From an uncultured Clostridia bacterium (GTDB lineage Bacteria; Bacillota; Clostridia; UMGS1810): a DNA stretch of 64,000 nt. The DNA is taken from the NCBI GenBank assembly GCA_934463165.1, contig CAKSJG010000014.1, positions 1 to 64,000 of the forward strand. Direction: 5' to 3'. Both the position numbers and the translations under genes were made by a program. This document shows, in pieces, positions 37,358 to 46,267 of this stretch; positions within the stretch are counted from its first letter, which is position 1; each line of letters begins with the position of its first letter. A model generated the notes under the pieces. It saw only the letters and a list, made by a program, of their open reading frames with translations. It did no database searches and was not told the origin of the DNA.

Positions 37358-38302
37358 TTAAAGCGAAATTTCTCCGTCGGACATTTTTTTCGTCAAATAA
37401 TTCGTAACAATAACCAATATAACACCGACTATTGATTTAAATAATCCGATTGCGGTTGAAAGACTGTATTGGAATCCCGATATACCCAAACGGTAAACAT
37501 ATGTATCAAGAACATCCGCAACATCGTAAGTAGCGGGAGAATACAGGTTGAAAATCTGATCAAATCCTGCGTTTAATATTGATCCCATTCTGAGTATAAG
37601 CATAATTGCAACGGTAGACAGAAGATGCGGCAGATTTATATGTATAATTTTTTTAAATCTGGAGCAGCCGTCTATGAGAGCCGCCTCCGCAACCTCCTGA
37701 TCAAGAGACGCAAGCGAAGCCATGTATATAACGCTTCCCCAGCCTATCTCTTTCCATATGTTTGATATAACAAGAATGGGAACAAACATATTTTTTTCTG
37801 CCAGGAAATACACCGGTTCCATTCCCAGTTTGGACATCAGCATATTTACAAGACCCGTGCTCGGTGATAACAATGTTGTCATCATACCCGCAATCGTAAC
37901 CCATGAAAGGAAATGCGGCAAATACGAAATTGTCTGCGTTGTTTTTTTAAGAAGTCCGTCTCTTAATTCGTTAAACATTATTGCCAAAATAATCGGCGCC
38001 GGAAAGCCGAACAGCAATTGCAGCAGGCTGATTTTAACGGTATTGCCCATAACCGGCCAAAAATCTCTGCCGCTGAAAAATGTCTTAAAATGTTTAAACC
38101 CTACCCAAGGGCTTGAAAAAACACCGTCCATTATGTTATAGTCCTGAAATGCCATAAGAACTCCGACCATAGGCTTATATGCAAAAAGTATAAGCCAGAT
38201 AAATCCCGGCAGCGCAAGAAGATATAAATATTTATTCTTTTTGGTATCGGAAACAATCCTTGTCATCAAGCTCTTTTTTGCTGTTTTTGTATATGTACTC
38301 AT
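37358..38302 (-). CDS. Sugar ABC transporter permease (LplB/YteP-like)
   Basis: 314 aa with about six membrane segments. The EAA loop of importer permeases is present near 205 (EVAEAALIDGCSRFKKIIHINLP). The N-terminal GFIWLILFAYKPMVGVLMAFQDYN pattern is typical of LplB/YteP proteins of the CUT1 group. With the 291-aa permease it would form the channel for oligosaccharides delivered by the binding lipoprotein. It is 12 bp downstream of that permease gene. No ATPase gene is in the locus; in Bacillus subtilis such importers share the ATPase MsmX, and a similar shared ATPase is inferred here. Confidence 0.93.
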   Translation of the reverse strand: MSTYTKTAKKSLMTRIVSDTKKNKYLYLLALPGFIWLILFAYKPMVGVLMAFQDYNIMDGVFSSPWVGFKHFKTFFSGRDFWPVMGNTVKISLLQLLFGFPAPIILAIMFNELRDGLLKKTTQTISYLPHFLSWVTIAGMMTTLLSPSTGLVNMLMSKLGMEPVYFLAEKNMFVPILVISNIWKEIGWGSVIYMASLASLDQEVAEAALIDGCSRFKKIIHINLPHLLSTVAIMLILRMGSILNAGFDQIFNLYSPATYDVADVLDTYVYRLGISGFQYSLSTAIGLFKSIVGVILVIVTNYLTKKMSDGEISL

Positions 38303-38314
38303 GTTTTCTGCCTC

Positions 38315-39190
38315 CTAACCCTTTACTGCGCCCAGTGTTATTCCCTTAACAAAATATTTTTGAAGGAAAGGATAGACGCATACGATCGGTAATATAACAA
38401 ACAGGTTTGACGCGGCAATTATACCGTCCGACGGCGGAGCCTGAGAAGCGTCAACGCCGGCGCCTCCCTCAGTTATTGCAGCAACCGTTGTCTGCAGCTC
38501 TCTGAGCATAATCTGCAAAACGTATTTACTTCTGTCGTTTATATAGAGCAGGCAGTCAAACCATGCATTCCAGTTACCTACCATCTGCCAGAGTGTCAGG
38601 GTAGCCAGAATCGGCATAGACAAGCGTATAACTATTGTAAAGAGTATGCGTATGTCATTTGCCCCGTCTATCTTTGCCGCTTCAATCAGGCTTTCGGGCA
38701 GCTGAGCAAAAAAGTTTTTCAGCAAAATGACATTGAATGCCGACAAAGCGCCCGGAAGAACAAGCGACCATATCGTATCCATAATACCCAGATCGGAAAT
38801 GTTAAGATATGTCGGAATGAGACCGCCCGTGAAAAACATTGTCACCGAGACCATACCGAGAAGAAATTTCCCTGCCGAAAACTCTTTTCGTGAAAGCGGA
38901 TATGAGAATGTCACAAGCATGAACAACGATATTATTGTGGCAAGCACGGTTCTTACAACCGTGTTTTTAAAACAAAGCCACATATATGCCGAGCCGGCAA
39001 CGGTACGCCATGCACCGAAATCGGCGGCTTTCGGAAACCACTTAAATTCCAGCGTTATCTCCGATTTTGGGGTTATACTTGTTGAAAACAAATTCCAAAA
39101 AGGGACAACTACCGTAACGCAAAGCAAGATAACCGTTGCATAACACACAAAATCAATAACAATATCACTTGCCGTTTTTTTGATTTTCAC
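38315..39190 (-). CDS. Sugar ABC transporter permease (LplC/YtcP-like)
   Basis: 291 aa with about six membrane segments. EAA loop near 180 (LPESLIEAAKIDGANDIRILFTIVIRLSMPIL). The C-terminus ends QKYFVKGITLGAVKG, a hallmark of LplC/YtcP proteins. In Bacillus subtilis, YteP-YtcP-YtcQ imports rhamnogalacturonan-type oligosaccharides and is encoded next to the GH105 gene yteR, the same association seen here. It lies between the binding-protein gene (84 bp) and the second permease gene (12 bp). Confidence 0.94.
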   Translation of the reverse strand: MKIKKTASDIVIDFVCYATVILLCVTVVVPFWNLFSTSITPKSEITLEFKWFPKAADFGAWRTVAGSAYMWLCFKNTVVRTVLATIISLFMLVTFSYPLSRKEFSAGKFLLGMVSVTMFFTGGLIPTYLNISDLGIMDTIWSLVLPGALSAFNVILLKNFFAQLPESLIEAAKIDGANDIRILFTIVIRLSMPILATLTLWQMVGNWNAWFDCLLYINDRSKYVLQIMLRELQTTVAAITEGGAGVDASQAPPSDGIIAASNLFVILPIVCVYPFLQKYFVKGITLGAVKG

Positions 39191-39274
39191 TGATAATTCC
39201 TCCTATGAAATACAGAAAACACAAAAGCAGGGATTTTATGACCTTATTTTTATGTATCTGAATTCAAGATGTTA

Positions 39275-40834
39275 TTATTTTATTACGCTTTCGTAATAAT
39301 TCTGAGCTTCTTCCCGGAGCGTTTTTCCTCCTGCCGACATATATTCGTTAACAAACTTATCCCAATCGGAAAGACTGCGTCTTCCGTTTATAAATTCGGA
39401 ATATGCCGTAGTTTTGAGAGTTTGAAGCGTGGGTGCCAGCGTAAGCGTTGACGGCAGGTTAACTCTCATCAGCAAATCCTTGTATTTCCCAAAGTTTGCA
39501 TACTTTTCCAGCTCTTCGGTAAATTTTTCATTCTGATATTGCATCGATATTGAAGAATCTGCCCACGCGCCGCATTTCAAAAGATTAAAGAAGCCTATTC
39601 CCATTTCGGCATTTGCATTGGCGTCTTTGCCGTAATTTCCGAGCTGTTTGATTCCCGAAGATTTGCCTGCCGATTCATCATAAAACTCATATGATTTACC
39701 CTTTTCGCCGTAGGCTGCCATGAGAGCCGTTTCTTCATCATAATTTAAATCATCAAGGATTTTTAAAATAATCTTCTGCTTTTCAACATCGTCTTTAAGC
39801 TGAGCGCCGAAGCACACAAAGTTTGAAAGCGGACCCCACTGCCAATCGCCGCGGTCACCGTTAGGACCGGACGGAAGCGGACCGTATGCAATTCTGTCTG
39901 CATAGCCTTCGGGACCGGAAGCCAAGTTTGCACGGCCCTGCGGCGTAAGGTCGGTAACATTATCGAGAGATGTATTTACAAGACCTACACCCTGCTGCAT
40001 GAAACGTTTCATAAGTGTATCCTGAGTATCTGTCAGAAATTCGGGATTGATATATCCTTTTTCATACCAATCATGAAGCTTTTCAAGAGCTTCTTTTGCC
40101 TTATTGCTTACCGTTCCGTTTACAACCTTTCCGTTTTCCAATGTCCACTGCTCGGGCATCACGCCGTAAGCGCCGAAAACCCAGTCAAACTGTCTGTAAT
40201 ATGCTCCGCCTATGCCCGAAATCGGATATGTATCACTTTTGCCGTTTTTATCGGGGTCACCGTTTTTGATTTTATCAAAAGCAGCCTCAAATTCATCAAG
40301 AGTCTCGGGAATCTTGTTGATACCGAGCGCCTTCAGCCAGTCGTTATTCCAAACGCAAACGGTGTTGTATTCATCGCCCATGCTTTTGGGAATCGCATAA
40401 AGTGTGTCGTTTTTCTTTCCGACTTCCCAAAGCTTACTGTTTTTTTCTTCAATATGCTTATAATGATTCGGAGCAGCCTCTTTGATTGTGTTGATATCTA
40501 TGGGAGCTAAAATTCCCTGACTTACAAGAGGCTCCCAGTTTGATATGTCATTAATAAACATAACATCGGGAATATCCTTTGTGGAAAACATTGTTGCAAG
40601 CTTATCATAATAATTTGCCGCAAAGCCCTTTGTTTCAATTTCTACGTTATATTTCTTTTCAAGATATTTCTCAACAGGTGAATTATCACTTATTGCAACC
40701 GAATTTGCAATGGTAATATGATATTTTCCGTCACTTGTTTTTGAATCAACAGTTTTTTTGCCGCATCCCGAAAATACGGATGCGACTAACCCTACCGAAA
40801 GAATTGCGGCAGTTATCTTAGCGCTTTTTTTCAT
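39275..40834 (-). CDS. Oligosaccharide-binding lipoprotein of the ABC importer
   Basis: 519 aa. Lipoprotein signal with the lipobox VFSGC, Cys24 being the lipidated residue. The rest is the two-lobed solute-binding fold of the LplA/YtcQ type (KYNVEIETKGFAANYYDKLATMFSTKDIPDVMF near 65; WQWGPLSNFVCFGAQ near 325). It captures oligosaccharides on the outer face of the membrane for the two permeases. It is the first gene of the minus-strand locus, with AAAGGAG 10 bp before the ATG, and is divergent from an AraC gene. The ligand is inferred to be a pectic oligosaccharide from GH105 and the beta-helix proteins. Confidence 0.93.
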   Translation of the reverse strand: MKKSAKITAAILSVGLVASVFSGCGKKTVDSKTSDGKYHITIANSVAISDNSPVEKYLEKKYNVEIETKGFAANYYDKLATMFSTKDIPDVMFINDISNWEPLVSQGILAPIDINTIKEAAPNHYKHIEEKNSKLWEVGKKNDTLYAIPKSMGDEYNTVCVWNNDWLKALGINKIPETLDEFEAAFDKIKNGDPDKNGKSDTYPISGIGGAYYRQFDWVFGAYGVMPEQWTLENGKVVNGTVSNKAKEALEKLHDWYEKGYINPEFLTDTQDTLMKRFMQQGVGLVNTSLDNVTDLTPQGRANLASGPEGYADRIAYGPLPSGPNGDRGDWQWGPLSNFVCFGAQLKDDVEKQKIILKILDDLNYDEETALMAAYGEKGKSYEFYDESAGKSSGIKQLGNYGKDANANAEMGIGFFNLLKCGAWADSSISMQYQNEKFTEELEKYANFGKYKDLLMRVNLPSTLTLAPTLQTLKTTAYSEFINGRRSLSDWDKFVNEYMSAGGKTLREEAQNYYESVIK

Positions 40835-41161
40835 AAATATTCGACTCCTTTTTCTTGATTTCTGTCAGGATACATCGGATTCGTCTTCCGAACCTTCTGA
40901 CATTAACATAACTGTATTGTACCTTTATTCTATCACACATATTTTTTTATGTCTCAACATATGTTGTCGGTATTTGCATAAATAATAAACATATATTGTT
41001 TTCTTTTTTTCGGAATCAAAAGAAAAATCGATATATAAAGCTACAATCGGCAGTTTTGTAAAACACAAATATTGTGGGAAATTTTTCCTCATACTTGACA
41101 ACCGTACGATATTGGGATATACTGATAGCGCATGAATTATTAAATACAGGAGACTGATAAC
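40835..41161. promoter_or_regulatory. Divergent control region between importer operon and araC-type gene
   Basis: About 327 bp without a gene. It holds a perfect 12-bp palindrome CAACATATGTTG at 40955-40966, whose minus-strand end merges with a weak -35-like TTGAGA facing the importer; a dyad CACAA-ATA-TTGTG near 41063; and the strong plus-strand promoter at 41095. The palindrome is a candidate site for the AraC protein. No sure promoter for the importer operon was found. Confidence 0.45.
41095..41123 (+). promoter_or_regulatory. Promoter of the araC-type gene at 41162
   Basis: TTGACA (41095-41100), 17 bp, TATACT (41118-41123). The start codon is 38 bp downstream of the -10, with AGGAG before it. 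Confidence 0.8.
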
Positions 41162-42058
41162 ATGATTAAACGTACTGATCCGCAATACAGTCATGATCTT
41201 TTTGAAACAAGCATATCAAAAGATTTTGCGATTGAAACACGTCATGTAAATTCCGGAATAAGCGAAGACGGCATTACACATATTCATAAATTTTTTGAAA
41301 TACTTTTCTATTATGAAGGAACGCGAATTCTTACAATAAATGACTCACAGTCGGTACTCAATAAAAATAAAATAGCGTTCATTGCCCCGTTTAAATTTCA
41401 CAGGACATCAAACAAGGTTGAAGATGAACCGTATAAGCGTATTTTAATAAATTTCACACCCGAATTTATGAACGAGCTTAACAATGTGTGTGATAACAAC
41501 TTATTTCTGTGTTTTAACACACATGAAAGCTGCATTCATTTTAGGGATGATGAAGTGAGCCAAATAGAAGAAATTCTTCAATGCATGCTCTACGAATACA
41601 ACACCTTTGCGGATAAATTTTCGGTAAATATAATCAAGGCGGAGCTTATGAAGCTGCTTATAATTGCCTCAAGAAATGTCGCAAACAACAGGAGCGAATC
41701 ATACCCGGAGAATGCAAATAATTCATATTTTGATTTGATATTAAAAATTGCGGAATTTATAACCAAAAATTACAAAAATAAAATTACGCTTGATATCCTT
41801 GAAGCCGAATTCGGAATCAGCAAGTATTTAATTTCACGTAACTTTAAAAATGTTATGCTCATGTCTCTTAACGATTTCATAAACAATATCCGCATTCAGG
41901 AAGTAAAAAGACTTATTTTGGAATCCGAAAACAACATTGCGTCTGCAGCATATGAATGCGGTTTTGAAACGCTTGTTCATTTTAATCGTGTTTTTAAAAG
42001 TACGGTCGGAATAACCGCAAGAGAATATATAAAATTAAAAAGAGATAAAAAGAAATAA
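41162..42058 (+). CDS. AraC-family regulator divergent from the pectin locus
   Basis: 298 aa. An N-terminal cupin-like sensor (HIHKFFEILFYYEGTRILTIND near 38; KNKIAFIAPFKFHRT near 70) is followed by two helix-turn-helix motifs in the last 100 residues (LDILEAEFGISKYLISRNFKNV; IASAAYECGFETLVHFNRVFKSTVGITAREY). Its place head-to-head with the importer gene makes it the likely activator of the whole minus-strand utilisation locus, probably sensing an imported oligosaccharide or sugar. The promoter is strong, so the regulator is probably made constitutively at some level. Confidence 0.9.
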   Translation: MIKRTDPQYSHDLFETSISKDFAIETRHVNSGISEDGITHIHKFFEILFYYEGTRILTINDSQSVLNKNKIAFIAPFKFHRTSNKVEDEPYKRILINFTPEFMNELNNVCDNNLFLCFNTHESCIHFRDDEVSQIEEILQCMLYEYNTFADKFSVNIIKAELMKLLIIASRNVANNRSESYPENANNSYFDLILKIAEFITKNYKNKITLDILEAEFGISKYLISRNFKNVMLMSLNDFINNIRIQEVKRLILESENNIASAAYECGFETLVHFNRVFKSTVGITAREYIKLKRDKKK

Positions 42059-42069
42059 AATGGGTTTGT

Positions 42070-42117
42070 TGTTGAATCTTTGTTAATAGTCGGGAATAAA
42101 TTGAATAATGGAATTTT
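42070..42117. repeat. Copy B of the upstream repeat shared with the higBA locus
   Basis: This is the counterpart of 11303-11348. Here the repeat lies 3 bp before the GGAGG ribosome site of the hicB-like gene, whereas in copy A about 790 bp containing higBA lie between the two parts. Confidence 0.7.
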
Positions 42118-42135
42118 GTCGGAGGATGGTTTGAT

Positions 42136-42354
42136 ATGAATAATATTTTGGAGTATAAGGGTTACAACGGAACAGTTGAATATTCGTCGGAGGATAATAT
42201 TCTGTTTGGCAAGGTAATCGGTATAAAAAGTCTGATTTCTTATGAGGGGCAGAGTGTTAATGAATTAAAGAAAGATTTTGAAGGCGCTGTTGATGAATAT
42301 CTCGAATATTGCAGTGAGAATAATATAGACCCCGAAAAAGCACAAACATTTTAA
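42136..42354 (+). CDS. Orphan HicB-like antitoxin domain
   Basis: 72 aa. It shows the HicB N-terminal fold pattern: YKGYNGTVEYSSEDNILFGKVIGIKSLISYEGQSVNELKKDFEGAVDEYLEYC. Usual HicB antitoxins continue with a C-terminal ribbon-helix-helix or HTH DNA-binding part; here the frame ends right after DPEKAQTF. No hicA-like toxin gene lies on either side. GGAGG is 10 bp before the ATG. It may be a stand-alone short family member or a decayed antitoxin left after toxin loss. Confidence 0.75.
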   Translation: MNNILEYKGYNGTVEYSSEDNILFGKVIGIKSLISYEGQSVNELKKDFEGAVDEYLEYCSENNIDPEKAQTF

Positions 42355-42394
42355 GGGTTTTATGCCCGAAAAATGAAAAAAGCATAAAAATGTA

Positions 42395-42423
42395 TTGATT
42401 TTTTTTTGATTTCATATTACAAT
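42395..42423 (+). promoter_or_regulatory. Promoter of the GT2 gene
   Basis: TTGATT (42395-42400), 17 bp, TACAAT (42418-42423), about 60 bp before the ATG at 42485. Confidence 0.7.
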
Positions 42424-42484
42424 ATACTTAAATAACTTGTTTAATCAATCGTGAATAAGCTTTTTTACGAAAGGAAAGAAAAAA

Positions 42485-43507
42485 ATGAAATACTTATCAG
42501 TTGCCGTGCCCTGCTACAATTCCCAGGATTATATGTGTCACTGCATAGACTCGGTATTATCGGCAAAAGACGATGTTGAAATTATCATAATAGATGACGG
42601 TTCAAAAGACAAAACGGGTGAAATAGCAGACGGCTATGCGGAAAAATACCCCGAAACCGTTAGGGTTATTCATCAGGAAAATTCCGGTCACGGCGAGGGA
42701 GTAAACCGGGGAGTTTTAAATGCCAAGGGAAAATACTTTAAGGTTGTGGACTCTGACGATTGGCTTAACGAAGAGGCATTGGCAAAGCTTTTGCGCCGCA
42801 TAAAGGAAGATGATGAGAAAAACACCCTGCCCGACATGTATATATGCAATTATGTGTATGAGCATTCGGCAGACAACACCACATACACAATGGGATATAA
42901 AAATATATTCCCCGAGGGCAGACCGTTTACATGGGATGAAATGGGCAGGTTTAAAACGGCGCAGTGCCTTATGATGCATTCGGTTGTTTTTAAAACGGAC
43001 TTTTTGCAGGATGGATATGTCTGCCTGCCGAAGCACACATTTTTTGTTGACAACCTGTTTATGTACAGACCGCTGCCGAATGTTAAAAAGATCGTGTATC
43101 TTGATCTTGATCTGTACAGATATTTCATCGGCAGAGACGATCAGTCCGTCAATGAAAAAATGGTGATAAAGAGGATTGACCAGCAGATTTACATTACAAA
43201 GCTGATGATAGAATCGCACAATCTTAAAATCATAAAAGAAAAAAATCCGAAATTATACAGATACATGATGCATAACCTTGCAATCATGATGATAATCAAC
43301 GCGGCATTTTCGTTTTTATCGAAAGACAAGGAAAAAATAAATAATTTTTATGAGATATGGAAGGATATCAAAAACGACGACAAGTACCTCTACAGACACC
43401 TTTCATATATGTCGCCGGCTATTCTTACGCGCCTGCCCGGAGTTCCCGGAAGAAAAATTTACACAACGGGTTATAAAATTGCAAAAAAAATCGTAAAGTT
43501 TAACTGA
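42485..43507 (+). CDS. Family 2 glycosyltransferase
   Basis: 340 aa, soluble. The GT-A core is plain: VAVPCYNSQDYM at 6-17, IIIIDDGSKDKTGE near 35, GHGEGVNRGV near 69 and the metal-binding VDSDDWL near 88. The C-terminal 120 residues are helical. GT2 enzymes move a sugar from a nucleotide donor to lipid, wall polymer or protein. It is followed by a flippase-like protein and phospholipid enzymes, so an envelope glycolipid or wall polymer is a reasonable target. The acceptor is unknown. Confidence 0.9.
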   Translation: MKYLSVAVPCYNSQDYMCHCIDSVLSAKDDVEIIIIDDGSKDKTGEIADGYAEKYPETVRVIHQENSGHGEGVNRGVLNAKGKYFKVVDSDDWLNEEALAKLLRRIKEDDEKNTLPDMYICNYVYEHSADNTTYTMGYKNIFPEGRPFTWDEMGRFKTAQCLMMHSVVFKTDFLQDGYVCLPKHTFFVDNLFMYRPLPNVKKIVYLDLDLYRYFIGRDDQSVNEKMVIKRIDQQIYITKLMIESHNLKIIKEKNPKLYRYMMHNLAIMMIINAAFSFLSKDKEKINNFYEIWKDIKNDDKYLYRHLSYMSPAILTRLPGVPGRKIYTTGYKIAKKIVKFN

Positions 43508-43529
43508 GAAAACTCAAAATTATTTATAC

Positions 43530-43558
43530 TTGAATTATATTTATATATGTGGTATAAT
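43530..43558 (+). promoter_or_regulatory. Promoter of the flippase-like gene
   Basis: TTGAAT (43530-43535), 17 bp, TATAAT (43553-43558), about 80 bp before the ATG at 43639. Confidence 0.75.
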
Positions 43559-43638
43559 ATTGTACGTTGTGTTTGAAAATATTATATTTAACATACTTTC
43601 GGATGATATAATCTGACGGAAGCACAAGGTAAATTACT

Positions 43639-44667
43639 ATGAAAACAAAAAAAATACTGATTCAGAGCTCTGTGTTGCTTTTGCTTATTGCAATTACATT
43701 TTATATCATACTCGGAGATCAGAGCATATCGGGAATATTTGACGCAGTATGCAATGCGGATATAAAATACGTTGCCTCGGCAATGGCGTCTATGGCAATG
43801 TATGTCTTTTTGGGCGGATATTGCATAAAGGCTATTTTTAAATATATGAACCAAACCATGTCGGCAAAAAGGTATCTGAAATATTCGTTTATTGAGTTTT
43901 TTTTCAGTGCTCTCACGCCGTCGAGCACGGGAGGACAGCCCATGCAGGTTGTCGCAATGTCAAAGGACGGATACCGCGCCGCGGATTCAACCGTTGCGCT
44001 GATAATAATCGCTCTGCTCTATCGCATGACTTTGCTTTTGTTTACGGGATTGTTCTTTTTGTTTGACTTCGGCTTTGCGCTGTCGTATATGTCGCACGTG
44101 AGCCTGATATTTAAAATAGGACTTTTGACAAACATACTTTTCGCTCTGCTTCTGGTTCTTGTGCTGTTTTCGCAAAATTTTGTCAGAAAAGCGGGAAAAG
44201 CAATTATCAGATTTTTGTGTATGATAAAAATCTGCAAAAAATCGAAACTTGAAAAGTATTATAAAAGAGTTGACAGTTATACAACACAGTATCACAGCAG
44301 TTCGATCTTCATGATGACGCATAAGAAGCTCATGCTGAAATCTTTTGTTATTTTATTGCTTCAAAGGCTTTCTATACTGTCGGTTGCGTTTTTTGTGTAT
44401 CAAGCAATGGGGCTGAGTGAGCTTAGTTTTTTTCAGATTATAGGCATTCAGCTTATACTGTCGATTTGTGTTGACATCATGCCCTTCCCCGGTTCTGTGG
44501 GAATAAGCGAAACGGTGTTTATGTATCTTTATAAATCCGTTTTCGGGGCGAATATTCTTCCGGCAATTTTACTTTGCAGAGGAATAAACTTCTATCTGGT
44601 ATTTATTTTATCGGCAATTGTGGTAAACGCGACATATATAAGAAAGATTCTTAAGTGCACACGTTAA
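43639..44667 (+). CDS. LPG-synthase/flippase-like integral membrane protein (UPF0104 type)
   Basis: 342 aa with about eight membrane segments. It carries the hallmark ALTPSSTGGQPMQV near 93 and MPFPGSVGISE near 283 of the lysylphosphatidylglycerol-synthase transmembrane domain family (as in the flippase half of MprF). There is no cytosolic aminoacyl-transfer domain, so it cannot be a full MprF. Such stand-alone proteins are thought to move or modify lipids across the membrane. It lies just before pssA and psd, which make phosphatidylserine and phosphatidylethanolamine, suggesting a lipid-linked role. Confidence 0.85.
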   Translation: MKTKKILIQSSVLLLLIAITFYIILGDQSISGIFDAVCNADIKYVASAMASMAMYVFLGGYCIKAIFKYMNQTMSAKRYLKYSFIEFFFSALTPSSTGGQPMQVVAMSKDGYRAADSTVALIIIALLYRMTLLLFTGLFFLFDFGFALSYMSHVSLIFKIGLLTNILFALLLVLVLFSQNFVRKAGKAIIRFLCMIKICKKSKLEKYYKRVDSYTTQYHSSSIFMMTHKKLMLKSFVILLLQRLSILSVAFFVYQAMGLSELSFFQIIGIQLILSICVDIMPFPGSVGISETVFMYLYKSVFGANILPAILLCRGINFYLVFILSAIVVNATYIRKILKCTR

Positions 44668-44709
44668 CCAAAAACTTTTGATAAAAAATGATATGAGGAG
44701 TAATGAAAA

Positions 44710-45390
44710 ATGATAGGATATTATAATTTATCTGTAGTACTGACTTATGTCGGATTATGTTCGGCTGTTTTCGGTATGACGCAGGCGCTTTTGGGTAATC
44801 CTAAAATTGCACTCATATGCCTTATGTTCTGCGGTCTGTGTGATATGTTTGACGGAACAATAGCGCGCAAATGCAAAAGAAATGAAGATGAAAAATCGTT
44901 CGGAATACAAATAGATTCGCTTTGCGATCTTGTATGCTTCGGGGTTTTTCCCGCTATGCTCGGATACGGAATTAAAAACATTGAAATTAACGGTTTTGAT
45001 ATTTTTGCTTCGGCATTTTTTGTGTTGGCGGCAATAATAAGGCTGGCATATTTCAATGTATCGGAAATTAACCGTACATCATCGGGAGCTGACAAGAGAG
45101 AATATTATGAGGGTCTGCCCGTTACTTCGGTATCGCTTCTTCTCCCGGTAATATTCCTGCTCGGTGTATACATAAAATCATTTACAACCATAAAAATATA
45201 CAGCGTTGCGCTTTTGGTTATAGGCCTTGCTTTTATTTCCAAATTTAAAATCAAAAAACCGTATATGCACGGTCTTATTATAGTTGCATTTATCGGTCTG
45301 GTTATATTTTTACTCATACTTAAGGAAGGAGATAAGCTGCCGTATGCCGCAAAAACTTTACAATTCATTTTTGGGCCGCTGTACGCTTAA
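44710..45390 (+). CDS. pssA: CDP-diacylglycerol-serine O-phosphatidyltransferase
   Basis: 226 aa with about six membrane segments. The CDP-alcohol phosphatidyltransferase motif is complete at about residues 47-76: CDMFDGTIAR, then G-IQID-SLCD. The enzyme joins serine to CDP-diacylglycerol, giving phosphatidylserine and CMP. AGGAG precedes the ATG. The gene 3' end overlaps the psd gene by 47 bp in another frame, so the two steps to phosphatidylethanolamine are coupled. Confidence 0.93.
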   Translation: MIGYYNLSVVLTYVGLCSAVFGMTQALLGNPKIALICLMFCGLCDMFDGTIARKCKRNEDEKSFGIQIDSLCDLVCFGVFPAMLGYGIKNIEINGFDIFASAFFVLAAIIRLAYFNVSEINRTSSGADKREYYEGLPVTSVSLLLPVIFLLGVYIKSFTTIKIYSVALLVIGLAFISKFKIKKPYMHGLIIVAFIGLVIFLLILKEGDKLPYAAKTLQFIFGPLYA

Positions 45391-46165
45391 AATATTGACC
45401 GCTCCCGCTGTTTCCAAAACGGCGGGGCTTTTTATGAACAGCGTGCTTTCAAAACCGTTTATAAGCTTTTTTATAAAGAAAAACGGCATTGACATGTCGG
45501 AATATAAGGTTGAAAACTGGTCTTGCTTTAACGAGTTTTTTACCCGAAGGATAAAAAGCGGAAAAAGAAACATTTGCATAGATTCGGATTCGCTGATATC
45601 TCCGTGCGACGGTTACCTCACCGTATATAACATAGACAAAGATTCAAAATTTGAAATTAAAAATTCAATTTATTCCATAGCGGAGCTTACTCAAAACCCC
45701 GGTATCGAAAATGAATACAACGGCGGACTCTGCCTTGTATTCAGGCTTACTCCGTCCGATTATCACAGATACATCTACCCCGACACGGGTGCAAAGGGGA
45801 AAAATACGCATATTAAGGGAGTATTTCACACCGTGCGCCCCGTAGCATTTGAACGCTACCCTGTTTTTAAGACAAACTCAAGAGAATATACGATTCTTCG
45901 GACAAATAACTTTGATGACGTTGTATTTATGGAGGTCGGCGCAATGATGGTCGGCAGGATATGCAACTATCACGAGGAGCACAACTTCAGACGCGGAGAA
46001 GAAAAAGGAAAATTTGAGTTTGGCGGTTCGACAATTATTATGATAATAAAAAAAGATACGGCAATAATAAACGGCGAAATATCCGAAGCGAATGCACGCA
46101 GAGAAGAATTTAAAGTAAAGCTCGGCGAAAAGATTGGTTGTAAAAAAAATAAAACAACTTTTTAA
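45344..46165 (+). CDS. psd: Phosphatidylserine decarboxylase
   Basis: 273 aa from the ATG at 45344, which has GGAAGGAG about 12 bp upstream. The frame opens further to 45284, but that part lies wholly inside pssA and has no site. Recognisable blocks are NWSCFNEFFTRR near 43, SPCDGYL near 70, FRLTPSDYHRY near 127 and the cleavage motif GGST near 231 (LGST in most relatives), whose Ser becomes the pyruvoyl group. It converts phosphatidylserine to phosphatidylethanolamine at the membrane. The first Gly of the motif replacing Leu is an unusual but probably tolerated change. Confidence 0.92.
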   Translation: MPQKLYNSFLGRCTLKILTAPAVSKTAGLFMNSVLSKPFISFFIKKNGIDMSEYKVENWSCFNEFFTRRIKSGKRNICIDSDSLISPCDGYLTVYNIDKDSKFEIKNSIYSIAELTQNPGIENEYNGGLCLVFRLTPSDYHRYIYPDTGAKGKNTHIKGVFHTVRPVAFERYPVFKTNSREYTILRTNNFDDVVFMEVGAMMVGRICNYHEEHNFRRGEEKGKFEFGGSTIIMIIKKDTAIINGEISEANARREEFKVKLGEKIGCKKNKTTF

Positions 46166-46267
46166 CACATTGTTAACATTTTTTTAATAATTATTAACAA
46201 AATTAACATATACTATTTATGTTTTTAAATTTTATTTCATATTTTTGAAGAATTTTATTTTTTTATA

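Noticed and set aside
45284..45343. Longer start for phosphatidylserine decarboxylase
   Set aside because: The extra 20 codons lie fully within pssA in another frame, have no ribosome site and add nothing like the family N-terminus.
46171..46201. TTGTTAA and TTAACAA as a possible Rex site after psd
   Set aside because: The two halves are separated by about 16 bp rather than the 4 bp of known clostridial Rex boxes, and the region is so AT-rich that chance is likely.
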